64,000 nt of DNA from Drosophila pseudoobscura (Eukaryota > Arthropoda > Insecta > Diptera > Drosophilidae), in NCBI RefSeq assembly GCF_009870125.1, contig NC_046680.1:20665501-20729500 (forward strand). Direction: 5' to 3'. The stretch's first letter is position 1, and the number at the start of each line of letters is the position of its first letter. The notes below the pieces were generated by a model. The model was given only the letters and a program-made list of their open reading frames with translations, searched no databases and was not told where the DNA came from. Made by a program: the position numbers and the translations under genes. Positions 50,679-61,888 of this stretch are shown one piece after another.

Positions 50679-53600
50679 ATGTCATCCCTACAGCGTGACT
50701 GGAATTTGCAGGTGAGTGGAGCAGCTACAGCTGCCTCCCATCTGTGGAGTGGGCCAAGCTCAAAGCTATTGAGGTAGCTGGTAGCGGCGGTGGCGGTGTC
50801 AGCAGCAGTGGCAGTGGCAGTGGAGGGTGACTTGGCTGCTTTGGTGAGCATGCGCCGAAGCCCGTGTCGTAGGTAAACATTGTAACCCAACCAGAGAATG
50901 GGTCAACATTACATATGGCCACATGCTGGCCATCATCAGCAGGTCAGCAGGCTCACAAGTGATCCATCTCAATGATTGCAAAAGAGTCCTGCCAAGCCTC
51001 CAGCGAGGTATATAGTTTCAGGTGGAGCCCAAGAATATCGCTATAGATTGGATGGACATTGAAGTGCCACTGCAAGCACTTTCCAGGTAACAAGAGTGGG
51101 AGAAAAGTACCCAATTAGAACGCTAGGAACTGCGCTTCTGTTGCCTGCTGCTGCTGTCATTTCACCCATCAACAAGTTGTGTGCGTAAGCCACCCACTGC
51201 CTTGACCGCTTATCGTGCAACCGCATCTGTGCCACATAAGCAACTAGCCCTGGCAGAGGGAAAGTTTTTCTTTTCACTGAGGCTGGGCCACGAAGGCCTT
51301 GAAATGTTGCGAAATTGAAAACAAATGGGGGTGTAAGCCTCCACTGTCCTGACAATTTAGGCCGGATTACAGCTGACAGCGGGAGCACAATGGAAGCCTA
51401 GGATCTGACATTCGACAAGGTCACTGGGCTGGGGGTGGTTCCTGGCTCGCTGGGATGCTGTGTGTGAGTCATACTGACTCCTCCTTATTAGTGCTGCTAG
51501 TCAGTTGACGTTGTTGCATTCAGCGCTTACTGTTGTATGCCCATTATTTACGCAACCATTCTACATGGTTATTTTCCGCCATCGATGTGGCACGTAGTTC
51601 ATTAGCGGCACGTTTCGAGTAATCGACACCTGCCATGGCAGGGAAACTGACACCTCACCTGCCAAGGCCCACACACTCCTTGTTTTAATAAAGGCCCTCC
51701 CACTCGCATCGGCTTACCTGTCGTATACTTAATACGTCTTTGCCTAGTTCTCCAGTTCGATTTATGAGCGGGAGAATGATGCGTGTACACTATTCATAGA
51801 TTGACAAATTGGGGATGCCGTAAGCTTTCTCGCGTGCTCTGAAAATTTTGAAGGTTAGATAAGATACGTTCAGATCTTATCACAGAGGCATGGTACGTAT
51901 GTGTACCATCGCGTGGCACCATCGATGCCTTCGGTTTCTAGCTGTCGACCACCCTCGCCTTGCACTTGACCCTGAAGAGTCGAACAAACTGGCAGTTTAT
52001 TGGCAAGGAGCGGGTGCCCCCCACAGACAAATGGAAAGTTCCCAGACGTCATGCCAACACAGCATGCACTTGCACCCAACTCGGGCTGGTTGTTGCATCG
52101 ATTTAACAAGCACAAAGTACACGAAAAAGCAGGTAAATCTTCCCAGTCCACGGGTAATTACAATATCCAATGCAGGATGAGTGAATCACCAACCGGGAAC
52201 AGTGCGGTGCGCTGCGAAGGGTGAAAGTTAACTCAATTAAAGCAAAGCAAACCCATTGCATATATTAGGGCGCTGCAGCGATGTCGTCTGGCTTGTGGTC
52301 TAGGACCTCGTCCGGAGATCGCGTGCTTTCGTGGCATTTCGCTTCACCACGCAAATTGGACTAAATGAGACTCTTCCTTGCCCCGCCTGCAGTCAATTTG
52401 TCAACAACTTTTAGATTTATGGCCATTTAATCAACTCTTTGTAGCCTTGAAGAAGGGTTTATAATATTGCCGAAAAGTAAGAAGAAGATGGGGGGATTTC
52501 CCAACTCTGTTCGTATGAGTTCCGCGGGCCCGTGATCTATAATGTAGAAATGTAAGCTCCATTTCTGGTAGAAATTGCACATTTTTATATCTTACCTATT
52601 CTACTCTCGGCTCCTTTCCTTTTCCTCTAGGGTTCCAGGGGATCGATTTACTGCGCGAGTGAACCGGACCCAGCTGGTGGAGTCCAGTACGAGTCGGGAG
52701 GGTTCATTCTCAACACGAAGCCAGCGGCCGGCTCCGGCGTGGCACTGGGATCGGGTGGCGGAGAGGGCGGCGTTGGCATCGAGTGCGGATCCCTCTTCTC
52801 GATCGTGTCAGCGCCACCCGCACCACTCCCCACAGTTCCCACCGTGGTGGTGCCGCTTGCCGAGCTGGATGTCAAGCAGATGGAGTCCCTGTGCATGCCC
52901 TCGATGTCGATGTCGCCGTCGCCCGCCCGGCGACCCGCCACACTCACCCTGGACGCCCCCTGCTGCCCACGCACCCTGCACGCCAGCTTGCTGGAGCACC
53001 AGATCTCCGAGCTGGAGGAGGACGACAACGAGAACCTGTTGACTGTCTCCAGTATCACGGCGAGGCCGTTGATAGCCAAATCGCACGAGCTGCGCAGCAG
53101 TCGAAAGACGCAGCAGTACGGAAACGGAATCGGAAACGGAAATGGATCGCAGACGGCAAAGAGCAAATGCATCCGGAAAGCCAAGGAGCGGGATCGGATC
53201 GTCCAGCGACGCAGCAAGCCACTGGCCAAGGATCGCGACTCCTCCACGACGACAACGGACAGCGGTGGGGGCAACCTGGAGCCTCCCGACGGCGGCTATG
53301 GCTGGTTCATCGTCTTCGGGGCCTTCTCCGTGCAGTTCTGGGTGGCCGGGCTGGTCAAATCCTACGGAGTGCTCTACGTGGAGATAATGGAGACATTTCC
53401 CAGCTCGACGGCCACCGTTGCATCCTGGATACCGGCAATTCTTTCGGCTCTGTGCCTGGTCCTCGCACCCCTTTCGAGCGCCCTGTGCCAGCGGTTCTCG
53501 TGCCGGGCCGTCGTCTTTGTGGGGGGCATCTTCTGTGCCATGGGCATGATGCTCAGCTACTTCGCCACCAGCCTGGTGCACCTGCTCTTCACCTTCGGCA

Positions 53601-55456
53601 TACTGACGGGTGAGTTTTTGAAAACTGGGGTGAGAAACCTCCTTGTGGCCTCCTTGCAGTTTCCTAATCTCTTCCCTCACTACAGGCATTGGCGGAGGTC
53701 TCTCTACCACACCAGGCATCGTCATTGTGTCCCAGTACTTTGACACGCACCGCGCCCTGGCCAACGGCATCTGTGTCTCGGGCACCGCCGCGGGCAGCTT
53801 CATTCTACCGGTACTGATCAAGCATCTGGTGGAGAAATGCGGATTCCATGCCACCCTCCTCATCCTGGGGGGCTGCATGTTGCACGTCTGTGTGTCGGCG
53901 ATGCTCTATCGTCCGATAAGCGCGTACACGGACCTGGGGCAGGCCCAGGCGCCGGAGGCCACTGAGAAGCCGCTGAACGAGGACATTAACCCGAGCACGA
54001 CGGGTATTCTGACCACCTCCACATACCTGGACACCTGCGAGGTGGTGGGTGACAACGAGCTGAGCGACAAGTTCATCGAGCACCTGTTCCTCGAAGAGTC
54101 CAAGAACCATCTGAACTACTACACCAGCAAGCAGCCAGCAGCAGGTGAGTGCAATAGGAGCTCTGGGCAGCAGCCCTCACTACTGTTGCATTCGCCAGCA
54201 CGACAAGACGACAAGTCGGCGCAGGAGAGCGACGACGAGGTGAAGGACATCATTGGCGAGACCACCTTCATCAAGCCCATGAAGAAGGTGCGCAGCTCCG
54301 GTCTGCTGCACTCCGTCGAGGACCTGAGCACCGACTCCACCTGGGTCTACCGCAAGCACTCCGGTACGGACTCGAATCGCGGCAGTCGTCGGCGACGCAA
54401 TGTGTTCGCCAACGACGAGGTCATCTCGAAGATCCAGGCCCACCTGGAGAGGCCACTGTCGCCACCCAGCGTGGTCAGTCGCGGGCTCAGCAAGAGCATG
54501 GAGATTCCCACGCCGGTGAGCAACCTCAGCGAGCTGAAGCAGCAGCAGTTGTCGGACAGCGGTGGCATCCTCAACTCCCAGCTGGTGGAGAGCATCAATG
54601 CCGAAGGTGCGGCAGACGACGAGGACGACGATGATGATGATGAGGAGCAGCTGCCGCGCACCTGCTGCGAGCGTATCGAGATGTATCTGGACATCAGTCT
54701 GCTGCAGGAACCTCGATTCATCCTGATGACCCTCTCCGTCACCCTGATGTCCGTGGGCTGCCCCTACATGCTGTACTATCTGCCTGCCCATGTCATCTCC
54801 ATAGGTGTGTGCCCCAGAACTGCTCCACTTCCACCTAATACCCTAACAGCATTGATGACTCTCCTCTTCCATAGGCTACAACAAAAGCGAGGCGGGCTAT
54901 TTGGTGGCCATCAGCGCTGTCCTGGATCTTTGTGGGCGCCTGGGCCTGGGCTGGCTATCGGATCTGCAGCTGTTCGATCGCAAGAAGACCTACACCCTGT
55001 GGTATTTGCCGTTCTCTCATCAATATCTGCGCTTCACTAAATCTTGGCTTTAATTCATCTTTTAGCATTTTGGGCGCCGGCCTGGCGGTCCTCACCATTC
55101 CATTTGCCAAGACACTGATTCTGGTGGGTCTCTCCGCCGCCGTCTACGGCCTCTGCCTGGGCAGCTGGTACGTCCTGATGCCCGTTCTCCTGGCCGACGT
55201 CTTCGGCACGGACCGGATCAGCTCCAGCTACGGGCTGGTGCGTATGTTCCAGAGCATTGGTGCCATCTCGGTGCCACCGCTGGCTGGTCTCCTGCGAGAC
55301 CTATCGGGGGACTATGAAATCTGCTTCTACTGCATGGGCTCCTGCATGGTGCTCGGCTGCACACCGCTCATCGTTTGGTCTATTCTGGAGGCGCGCAACC
55401 ATCGCCTTTTCGTGCAGGGCGAGGAGGACTGCGAGGATGACTGCGAGGATGCCTAG
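50679..55456 (+). CDS. SLC16-family monocarboxylate-type transporter (exons 50679-50711, 52631-53609, 53686-54144, 54199-54804, 54875-55001, 55066-55456)
   Basis: Six exons with matching phases give 864 residues of a 12-helix major facilitator transporter. The SLC16 signature PPDGGYGWFIVFGAF opens the first helix at about residue 230, followed by typical helices and GLSTTPGIVIVSQYF. The second half (YNKSEAGYLVAISAVLDLCG through FGTDRISSSYGLVRMFQ) carries the other conserved SLC16 block. The cytosolic N-terminus is unusually long (about 225 residues), and so is the loop between helices 6 and 7 (about 415-655), which is Ser-rich and ends in an acidic DDEDDDDDDEE run. The first exon encodes only 11 residues and is separated by a 1.9 kb intron. 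The 54-nt intron 54145-54198 is a multiple of three and open, so retention would add 18 residues. The substrate is unknown. Confidence 0.9.
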
Positions 55457-56432
55457 GGATTGGAGTTACGAATTGTGTTACCGGTTACTAATTAGTTGGC
55501 TGTCGCCCCATAAGTTAATCGTGTTTTAGTAGCCAAAACGAAAAGAGAGATAACCAAAAGGATAATCATAGTTGAGTTCCTGAGTTTCAAAGTTGCGAAT
55601 GCCTCACCGATTCTAGCCATTACCAATTAATAATTGTATTAGCCCACTTCTGTATCCTCAAGCCATCGATCAACTCCCTTTCCACTCTACATCTCGCACT
55701 CACTACTCTACACATATATTTATCTATAAAGGGATCTATGTATCCCCATAGCTTGTTATATTTCAGTTGAGCACGAACCAGATCGTTTGTATCAATATCT
55801 TGCCGCAGATGAGACGAGACTTGAGAAGAGATTCAAGCAAACCAACCTACTGAGCACCAAAACGTTGCGCAAAAAGAACTGAGTTAAAAAAGACATGAAA
55901 ACACTACCCGTATATAATGATAACTTAATGATATAAAAGAAGCGATTAAGCAACATAAACCTATGGACTACCACGTATTTCCGTGCCCAAATAAATCAAT
56001 ATTGGAAAACTACATATAGAACTAGGTACGCATATACCCCATATCAGAACTGTTTCCACTTGTTTCGGTGGAGTGTTAAGTAAGTGCATAGAGAGGCTAT
56101 GAACAGGTAATACGAGTACGGAGAGGGTCTATAATCTATAATCTATCACTACATCGCGTTGCATTAACCTAGTTGTAATATAGTTGTTGTGAGACATTTA
56201 TCCATAAACGGAACTAACAAATAAACACAAAATCAAAATGGAAAAGCCTTTCAGTTTGACACATTCCCTGACCTGGCAATGACCCTAATTGGGCTTCATT
56301 TGTTATTCACACCACAAGTGTTGTAAGTACAAGAGACGTGATAAAAATTACCTGGAAAAAATAGGTAATTACCCAGCTAGAGCACGATTATGGTAGGCCT
56401 GGGCAACAAACTCAATTCCAAGCTATACGAAA
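55457..56432 (+). other. 3' UTR of the SLC16-type gene and spacer
   Basis: The AT-rich sequence after the stop holds AATAAA at 55990-55995 and 56220-56225, either of which could end the transcript. The next gene begins at 56433, so the spacer is short. Confidence 0.55.
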
Positions 56433-56982
56433 ATGATCTATGCGGATAATTGTTGCTGTTGCATGGACCTCAAGTGCGGCTGCATCTTGATAGCCATCGT
56501 TGAAGTGCTCATACGGGGAATAGATCGCTTTTTTGTGGAGTGTAAATCTGAAAAGGTTTATCTTCTTATATACCATAGTGTACGTGTTTTACCTTCCAGA
56601 TGATACCCTACTCGGCTATGCCACTCTCATTCTGAGTGGCGTCTATGTCATAAGCTGCGTCTTTCTTCTGCTTGGGGCCGTGATGGTGGGTCATTAATTT
56701 ATTGAAAATTATTAAGTAAAAATTCTTTCTTTCAGCAACTACGTATATTTCTACTGCCCTATCTCTGGATATGCGTTATACGGCTGGCCGCTTTGATCGG
56801 CGAGTTTATCTACTACTATCTATACACTGATGACATCGTCTATGAGTATTTATATTTCGATGTCTTCCAAGCGGGTAAGATGAAGGCGATAAAGGATTTC
56901 TTAGCTTCCTTTCATTTCAGTTTTAGGCTTATACTTCTGGCTGGTGGTCTACTCGTTCTATGATGTATTGAGAAAAACATAG
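56433..56982 (+). CDS. Tetraspan membrane protein, DUF4728-like, copy 1 (exons 56433-56541, 56600-56685, 56736-56874, 56921-56982)
   Basis: Four small exons with phases 1, 0, 1 encode 131 residues. It begins MIYADNCCCCMDLKCGC, a Cys-rich start, and continues with four hydrophobic segments (ILIAIVEVLI, YATLILSGVYVISCVFLLLG, IFLLPYLWICVIRLAALIG, LYFWLVVYSFYDVL). The intron phases are the same as in the copies at 58770 and 59919, which shows common descent. The family resembles the insect four-pass proteins annotated as DUF4728, sometimes compared with LAPTM lysosomal proteins; the function is unknown. The exons are too short for ordinary frame scanning but every splice site fits. Confidence 0.83.
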
Positions 56983-57327
56983 GGCCTATTGCTCTGTTAC
57001 TTTTTATTAAACTAAAAAAGAAACGCTCTCTTATTTTTTTTTTAATTCTCCTTATCCCAGAAAAGGAATCTTTGATGGCCCCACTCATATAGAATGCAAT
57101 GAGTTCATTTCGCTAAAAATAAAATAATTATGGCATGGTGACAGCATTCGAAATCCATTTTAACTGATCAGATCCCATCCAGAATATTAATGCCCGAGTT
57201 ACCAGACCAGACCTATCCCAACTCCATTTTCTGCTCTTTATCTTTTAAACCGTATTTAATGGCAACATTCGATTGCAAATCATAAATTATATATTTACAT
57301 TTTTGGACTGGACTTTGCAACTTATGA

Positions 57328-57921
57328 CTAGAACTGCTCCAGGCCACGGGGAGCGGGTGGGGCGCCATATTCCTCGGCGGGCGCAGCGGGAGGACCGTAT
57401 TGGGGAGCGGGCTTCTGCTGCTGCTTATATTTGATGAAGTAGACCTCGGGCTTGCTGGGCTCGGTGGGGGCCGGCGAGGGCAGGATGACGGGCAGCTGCT
57501 CCTCGGGCTTCTTCACCAGCACGTACACGAGGGTCTTGTGCTCGTCCTGGACTGGTGGGGGCAGCACTTGGCGGACTGGCGTGGGTGGGTTAGGGGCCTT
57601 GATGAAGATGATCTTGTAGTGCTTCTTGGGCACCGCCGTCTGGATGGGGGCAGCGGCTGGATAGAATTCCGGCTCCTCTGGCGGCACATGGACGTACACG
57701 TTCTTGGTGACAATGGCCTCGGCTGCGGGGGCAGCGGGTGGACCGTAGAAGGCTGCTGGTGGACCGTAGACAGGCAAAGGTTGGGCCGGTGGTGGTGGAC
57801 CGTATTCCTGTTGTGGGGCAGGTGGAGGCGGAGCTCCGTAGCGGGGCCTTGGCGGCTCCGGACGGGCAAGAGCCAGAGCCAGGCTGGCGGCCAGGAAGAG
57901 TAGGACAATCTGGGGCTTCAT
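57328..57921 (-). CDS. TwdlBeta: Tweedle-family cuticle protein
   Basis: This 197-residue single-exon frame encodes a secreted structural protein of the larval cuticle. The signal peptide is [19 protein letters not shown]. Flanking regions are repeats of YGPP and YGAPPAP. The central Tweedle (DUF243) domain shows its four marks: [15 protein letters not shown], then [15 protein letters not shown], then [14 protein letters not shown], then [11 protein letters not shown]. These segments are thought to form beta strands that bind chitin. I choose TwdlBeta because I recall that gene being close to S2P; another Tweedle gene is possible. A TATA box and initiator lie just upstream (57950-57988). Confidence 0.92.
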   Translation of the reverse strand: MKPQIVLLFLAASLALALARPEPPRPRYGAPPPPAPQQEYGPPPPAQPLPVYGPPAAFYGPPAAPAAEAIVTKNVYVHVPPEEPEFYPAAAPIQTAVPKKHYKIIFIKAPNPPTPVRQVLPPPVQDEHKTLVYVLVKKPEEQLPVILPSPAPTEPSKPEVYFIKYKQQQKPAPQYGPPAAPAEEYGAPPAPRGLEQF

Positions 57922-57949
57922 GCTGATCTCTCGTCGATAGTTTGTTCAC

Positions 57950-57988
57950 GAATGACTCTATTGTGGCAGGTCAATCGGGCATTATATA
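57950..57988 (-). promoter_or_regulatory. Core promoter of the Tweedle gene (TATA plus initiator)
   Basis: On the minus strand a TATATAAT box at 57988-57981 is followed about 33 bases later by TCATTC at 57955-57950, an initiator match. This predicts a start at about 57953 and a leader of about 32 bases to the ATG at 57921. Confidence 0.7.
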
Positions 57989-58769
57989 TGAGTGGAGCTT
58001 CCCCCAGATGGCGGACAACGTTTTCATAAGCCCCTTGGGTCTCTTTGCATAATATTTTCGATGGCTTCCCAATCGCCGTTACGCGTCCGAGCTGAATCCG
58101 CACTTGTAGCGCCGCACGATGCATACAAATGAGAAGACGATGAGCGGGGCAGGGGCAGGAGAGACGATGATTCGCATCGAAGCCATCGGAGCGCATTGTG
58201 CCCATTTTGTATATTTGGATACTGAAAACGAAATTGCAAAGGCAAACACAGGGAGTACTCCAGACCGACGGAGAGGCCCGGCAATCACGTTCTGCGGCTT
58301 TGTTTGGAGACTCCACGCTCTCCGAGTCGACTCTCTTGGACTTCCCGGCCTCTTTTCGATACTATTTGCCAAAAGTATACGCATTAATTGCCGATTGCGT
58401 TGTTTACTTGTAATTTATTGTATAACACGTAACCGAAAATCCGAACATACTCGTACAGCTACTGCTGGTAGGCCAGGGACGGTCATTGCAATCGTCATTG
58501 CTGGAGGTCTACGTTGAAATATGTCCCTTCCTCCCCTCCTCTCGAACCAGCTGCAGAGACTACTCACTAGTACCGCTAATTTAAGATAAATAAACTTTTG
58601 TTACTTCTGAATCATGTTCTCTCATCAAATAAAACTTCTTTCGATATAACATGCTCTATCATTACTGTCACACATTAAGTACACATTACTCGCAAAACTT
58701 CAGAACTCAACTCAACAAATCAAAGTTAAGGATTTTCTCAGTATACACTACTAAAAAGCCGCCTGCAGA

Positions 58770-59373
58770 ATGATCTATCTACAGAATTGTTGCTGCTTCG
58801 TGGATTTGCGTCTGGGTGCGATCATATCAGGCCTAGTCCATGCTATTGCTGACGTGTTAGGAGGCTTCTTCATAATGATAATGGCCGGAACGGGTGAGTT
58901 ACTCAGGACAGTATCAGAGGATAAGTAAACTTGACTCTGCCATTACCATTTCTCTAGGGACTCCCGATCTGTGCCACAAGCTGACTATTTTCTTATTCAT
59001 AGTACATTTGGTTAGTTGCGCGGGCATGGTCTTCGGCTCCATTAAGGTATGTTAGATCCTTACATAGGAAACAGATAGATGGCCTGACTGAATCGGTTCC
59101 ATTCTCTAGCTTAGCACCAAATTCATGATCCCATACATATTGATGACCTTAGCAATGATCCTATACCTGATCCCCCTGTTCGTAGCCGATGTAATTCTTG
59201 CCGTTTGGTACTTTGTATTGATAACGTATTTCTTACTGTTCTGTAAGTATTCCATGGCTCTGGACCTGGCTCTGGCTCAATTAATCGTTTTTCCCTAAAC
59301 AGGTATCTCTTTGTACTGCTGGCTTGTAGCCTACTCCTTCTATGCGGCCCTGGGCGGGACCCTCTTTATATAG
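58770..59373 (+). CDS. Tetraspan membrane protein, DUF4728-like, copy 2 (exons 58770-58893, 58958-59046, 59110-59242, 59303-59373)
   Basis: Four exons with phases 1, 0, 1 encode 138 residues. It opens MIYLQNCCCFVDLRLG, matching the Cys-rich start of copy 1. Hydrophobic segments follow: AIISGLVHAIADVLGGFFIM, LTIFLFIVHLVSCAGMVFG, FMIPYILMTLAMILYLIPLF, and LYCWLVAYSFYAALGG. The segment YCWLVAYSFY corresponds to YFWLVVYSFY in copy 1 and YFWLVVFSHY in copy 3. All donors and acceptors are canonical. The role is unknown; the family marks are as in copy 1. Confidence 0.84.
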
Positions 59374-59918
59374 AGAGGTTTGATCAAGCACTTATCTCAT
59401 CAATATCAAATTTTAACGTATTCTCTTTGTAAAGGTTAATTTAGGCGCATTCAAAATTGAAAATATTATCGATATATATTTCTTTCAATGTAGAATGTGT
59501 TTTTTTGTCTGTTAATTCATTTTCATTTCTTCTGTACCATAGATTCTATGTGCTACAATGTACAATGTACAATCACTAACCATACAATCACATATTTTTG
59601 TCGAAACATATATGTTGCGTGTGTACTAACACATGCAAAGATGTTCTCTCTGTGCTCTCTCTCTCATGATGACGTCACTCTGGGGTATTGATAGCGCAAG
59701 TCAGTGTGTGACACTTTCGTTGTATGAACTGGCACATCTACATATATACTGTATGGTTAGTGGTACAATGCACAACCCTACATAAACTGTAGACGGAAGT
59801 TACTATTTCTAGCACGTGATTCACCTGTCAATCATACCCGTCCTTACCTTATCAGTCAGAAAAATAATGTCTGTTAGAAAATATAGTCTGTTTCTCAACC
59901 GATAGCAAAACAATCTCC
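59374..59918. other. Spacer between tetraspan copies 2 and 3
   Basis: This AT-rich interval should contain the 3' end of copy 2 and the promoter of copy 3. I see no other gene and no clear core promoter element. Confidence 0.5.
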
Positions 59919-60503
59919 ATGATACGCTTAAAATGGTGTTGCTACTGCATTGCACTACGCAAGGCGTGCATAATCATCGCCTGTTTAGACTTTGTTATTA
60001 ACTTAACCATCGCCACCATTGGCGCAAAATGTAAGTTTAATGTCACAGTCAATCAACCCCTGTAATACCTATCCCTAATCTTTGCAGATCAATTCATCGA
60101 TAGGATTGAGCAGGCGGTGGCTATTTGTCACTGCATTGGCTGTGTCTTCCTGATAGGCGGGGCTCTGCTCGTAGGTTCAGCTCTAGCATAACATCATTAG
60201 TATTACCTCTTTCCCCACAGCCTCCAGAAATCATCCGTTCTGCTGATCTTCTTCCTCATTACCAGCCTGACCAACTATGTCATCTTGATCGCCTATGTCA
60301 TCTACATTTGCTTTGATTGGTTACCCAAGGGGGAGTTTATGGTGCCTATCATTATAACTTATACATGTGAGTTTCCTTTATACTCGAGCACCTGCTCCTG
60401 CTCACATACTACCTGTTTTCCAGTTGTTGGAATATACTTTTGGCTCGTCGTCTTCTCCCATTACAAAAACGTGACCAACGATACTGTAACGATTGATGTA
60501 TAA
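59919..60503 (+). CDS. Tetraspan membrane protein, DUF4728-like, copy 3 (exons 59919-60030, 60088-60170, 60228-60366, 60424-60503)
   Basis: Four exons encode 137 residues beginning MIRLKWCCYCIALRKAC. Hydrophobic segments are IIIACLDFVINLTIATIG, CHCIGCVFLIGGALL, VLLIFFLITSLTNYVILIAYVIYI and VGIYFWLVVFSHY. The third exon start is a choice: the frame is kept if the acceptor is the second AG (60226-60227), seven bases past a stronger-looking first AG at 60219-60220. Using the first AG would shift the frame. A short hydrophilic tail NVTNDTVTIDV with a possible glycosylation site (NVT) ends the protein. The function is unknown. Confidence 0.8.
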
Positions 60504-60733
60504 TCTCTTAATGTTGATCTTTAAATCGAAGCTAAGTAATTAAAATTCCCAGTGATTGTCTCATTATAACGATCCGCAATTTCTTTATGGGTATCCAGAC
60601 TGAAGGCGCCTACCTAAAGTAATACTTTTTACTTATCGCTTTGGTATAACAAGGTAACTGCCGGTATCTAGAAGATTTAAACAATAAGAAATTGTATATT
60701 GTTAAAAAAGAAGATCCCTCTTAGAGTCTCTGC

Positions 60734-61556
60734 TCACCCCTCTGCACTGGAGTCTTTGTCGACCTTCAAGTTCACTTCGTCCATGATGGATAAAAAGTCC
60801 TTCTCAGTCGCAAGCTCATCCATGCACTTGCACAGAGTTTGGATGTATAGGGACCCTTTGGACCTCCTGCGATAGCTCTTAAAGCCCTCGGTGCTACTAA
60901 AGCACTTGACGTACTCGTTGGGACTATGTTTCATTAGAGTTGCATCCGCTTCCAATTCGCCCTTGCATGCCTGCGCAATGAGGATCTTGGGCTTTCCTTT
61001 GAGAGTCTCGTTTTTAAATAATGGCAAGAGAACGTCCTTGTGCAGTGAGTACTCCTTGTTGTCTGATGCCACGATCATTTCGTTTTCACCTCCGTGACTC
61101 AGTAAGACAATGATCAATGCAGACTGCTGTTCAAAGTTTTTTCGTTCGACTGCAAAATTTTTTTTTTAATTATTACGATATTGGAATTTGAGTGCTTCTC
61201 GGCACTACTCACTTTCACTTATTTTCTCCTTTACCGCAGCCAATGTAGGATCCTTTATTTCTATTATCTGGCACTGGAGTTTCTCGAATGTCTTGCGCAG
61301 CGCTTGTACATCCTTCTCGCTGCCAACTCGGGGTTCATGAAGATCGTTTTTGAAAGTCACATGATTGAATATGTAAATGAGCCGGGGAGCTGATATCGTG
61401 GGCGTGGGTTTGAACTCTCCGCTTGCTTCCGGCAGCGTTTCTGTTGACTATTTAAAACAGGATGTGGGGATCCTTTTGGTATATGTGTATACCTACCAGC
61501 TGTCTACGTAACATCATGCGGCGTTCGCCAAATTTGGGTGGTCTGGGGAGGGCCAT
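60734..61556 (-). CDS. Damm: Short effector-type caspase, Damm-like (exons 61556-61497, 61447-61213, 61149-60734)
   Basis: This cysteine protease cuts after Asp. Three exons join in phase for 236 residues. There is almost no prodomain: MALPRPPKFGERR and about 30 more residues precede RLIYIFNHVTF, the first strand of the caspase fold. The catalytic His is in SHGGEN (residue 117) and the catalytic Cys in QACKG (residue 160), where most caspases have QACRG. The small-subunit part is recognisable at SSTEGFKSYRRRSKGSLYIQ. The gene lies between tetraspan copy 3 and midasin, on the same strand as midasin. The identity with Damm rests on size, the short prodomain and the presumed synteny; Decay would be the alternative. 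The protein ends soon after the small-subunit core. Confidence 0.85.
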
Positions 61557-61888
61557 CTTTCTAAGTCTGTTTCCGTCAAAGGTCTTACTTGAACAAAATG
61601 CATCGAATGCATCGAACTTGTATGACACTCAAAGAAACTTTAGATAACTCAAAGATAAGTCGAAGTGGTGTTTTATTGCAAACTCTACAAGATAATATTA
61701 ACGATAAGATAGCGATCTTTGCTTATAAAACTACGCGAATCTGGCCGGCCTTTCATAAAGCTTATCTACTGAAGTAACATTGCTACTTAAACCTATTAAA
61801 AACGTGTCAATAAAGGAAAACATAAATATCTTCATGATAAGTGCATTCTGTACAGACCAATCTATAGTTCCACCCTATAGACCACCCT

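Noticed and set aside
52808-53878. Minus-strand open frame of 356 codons
   Set aside because: It is antisense to the SLC16 coding exons and crosses their intron without splice signals of its own.
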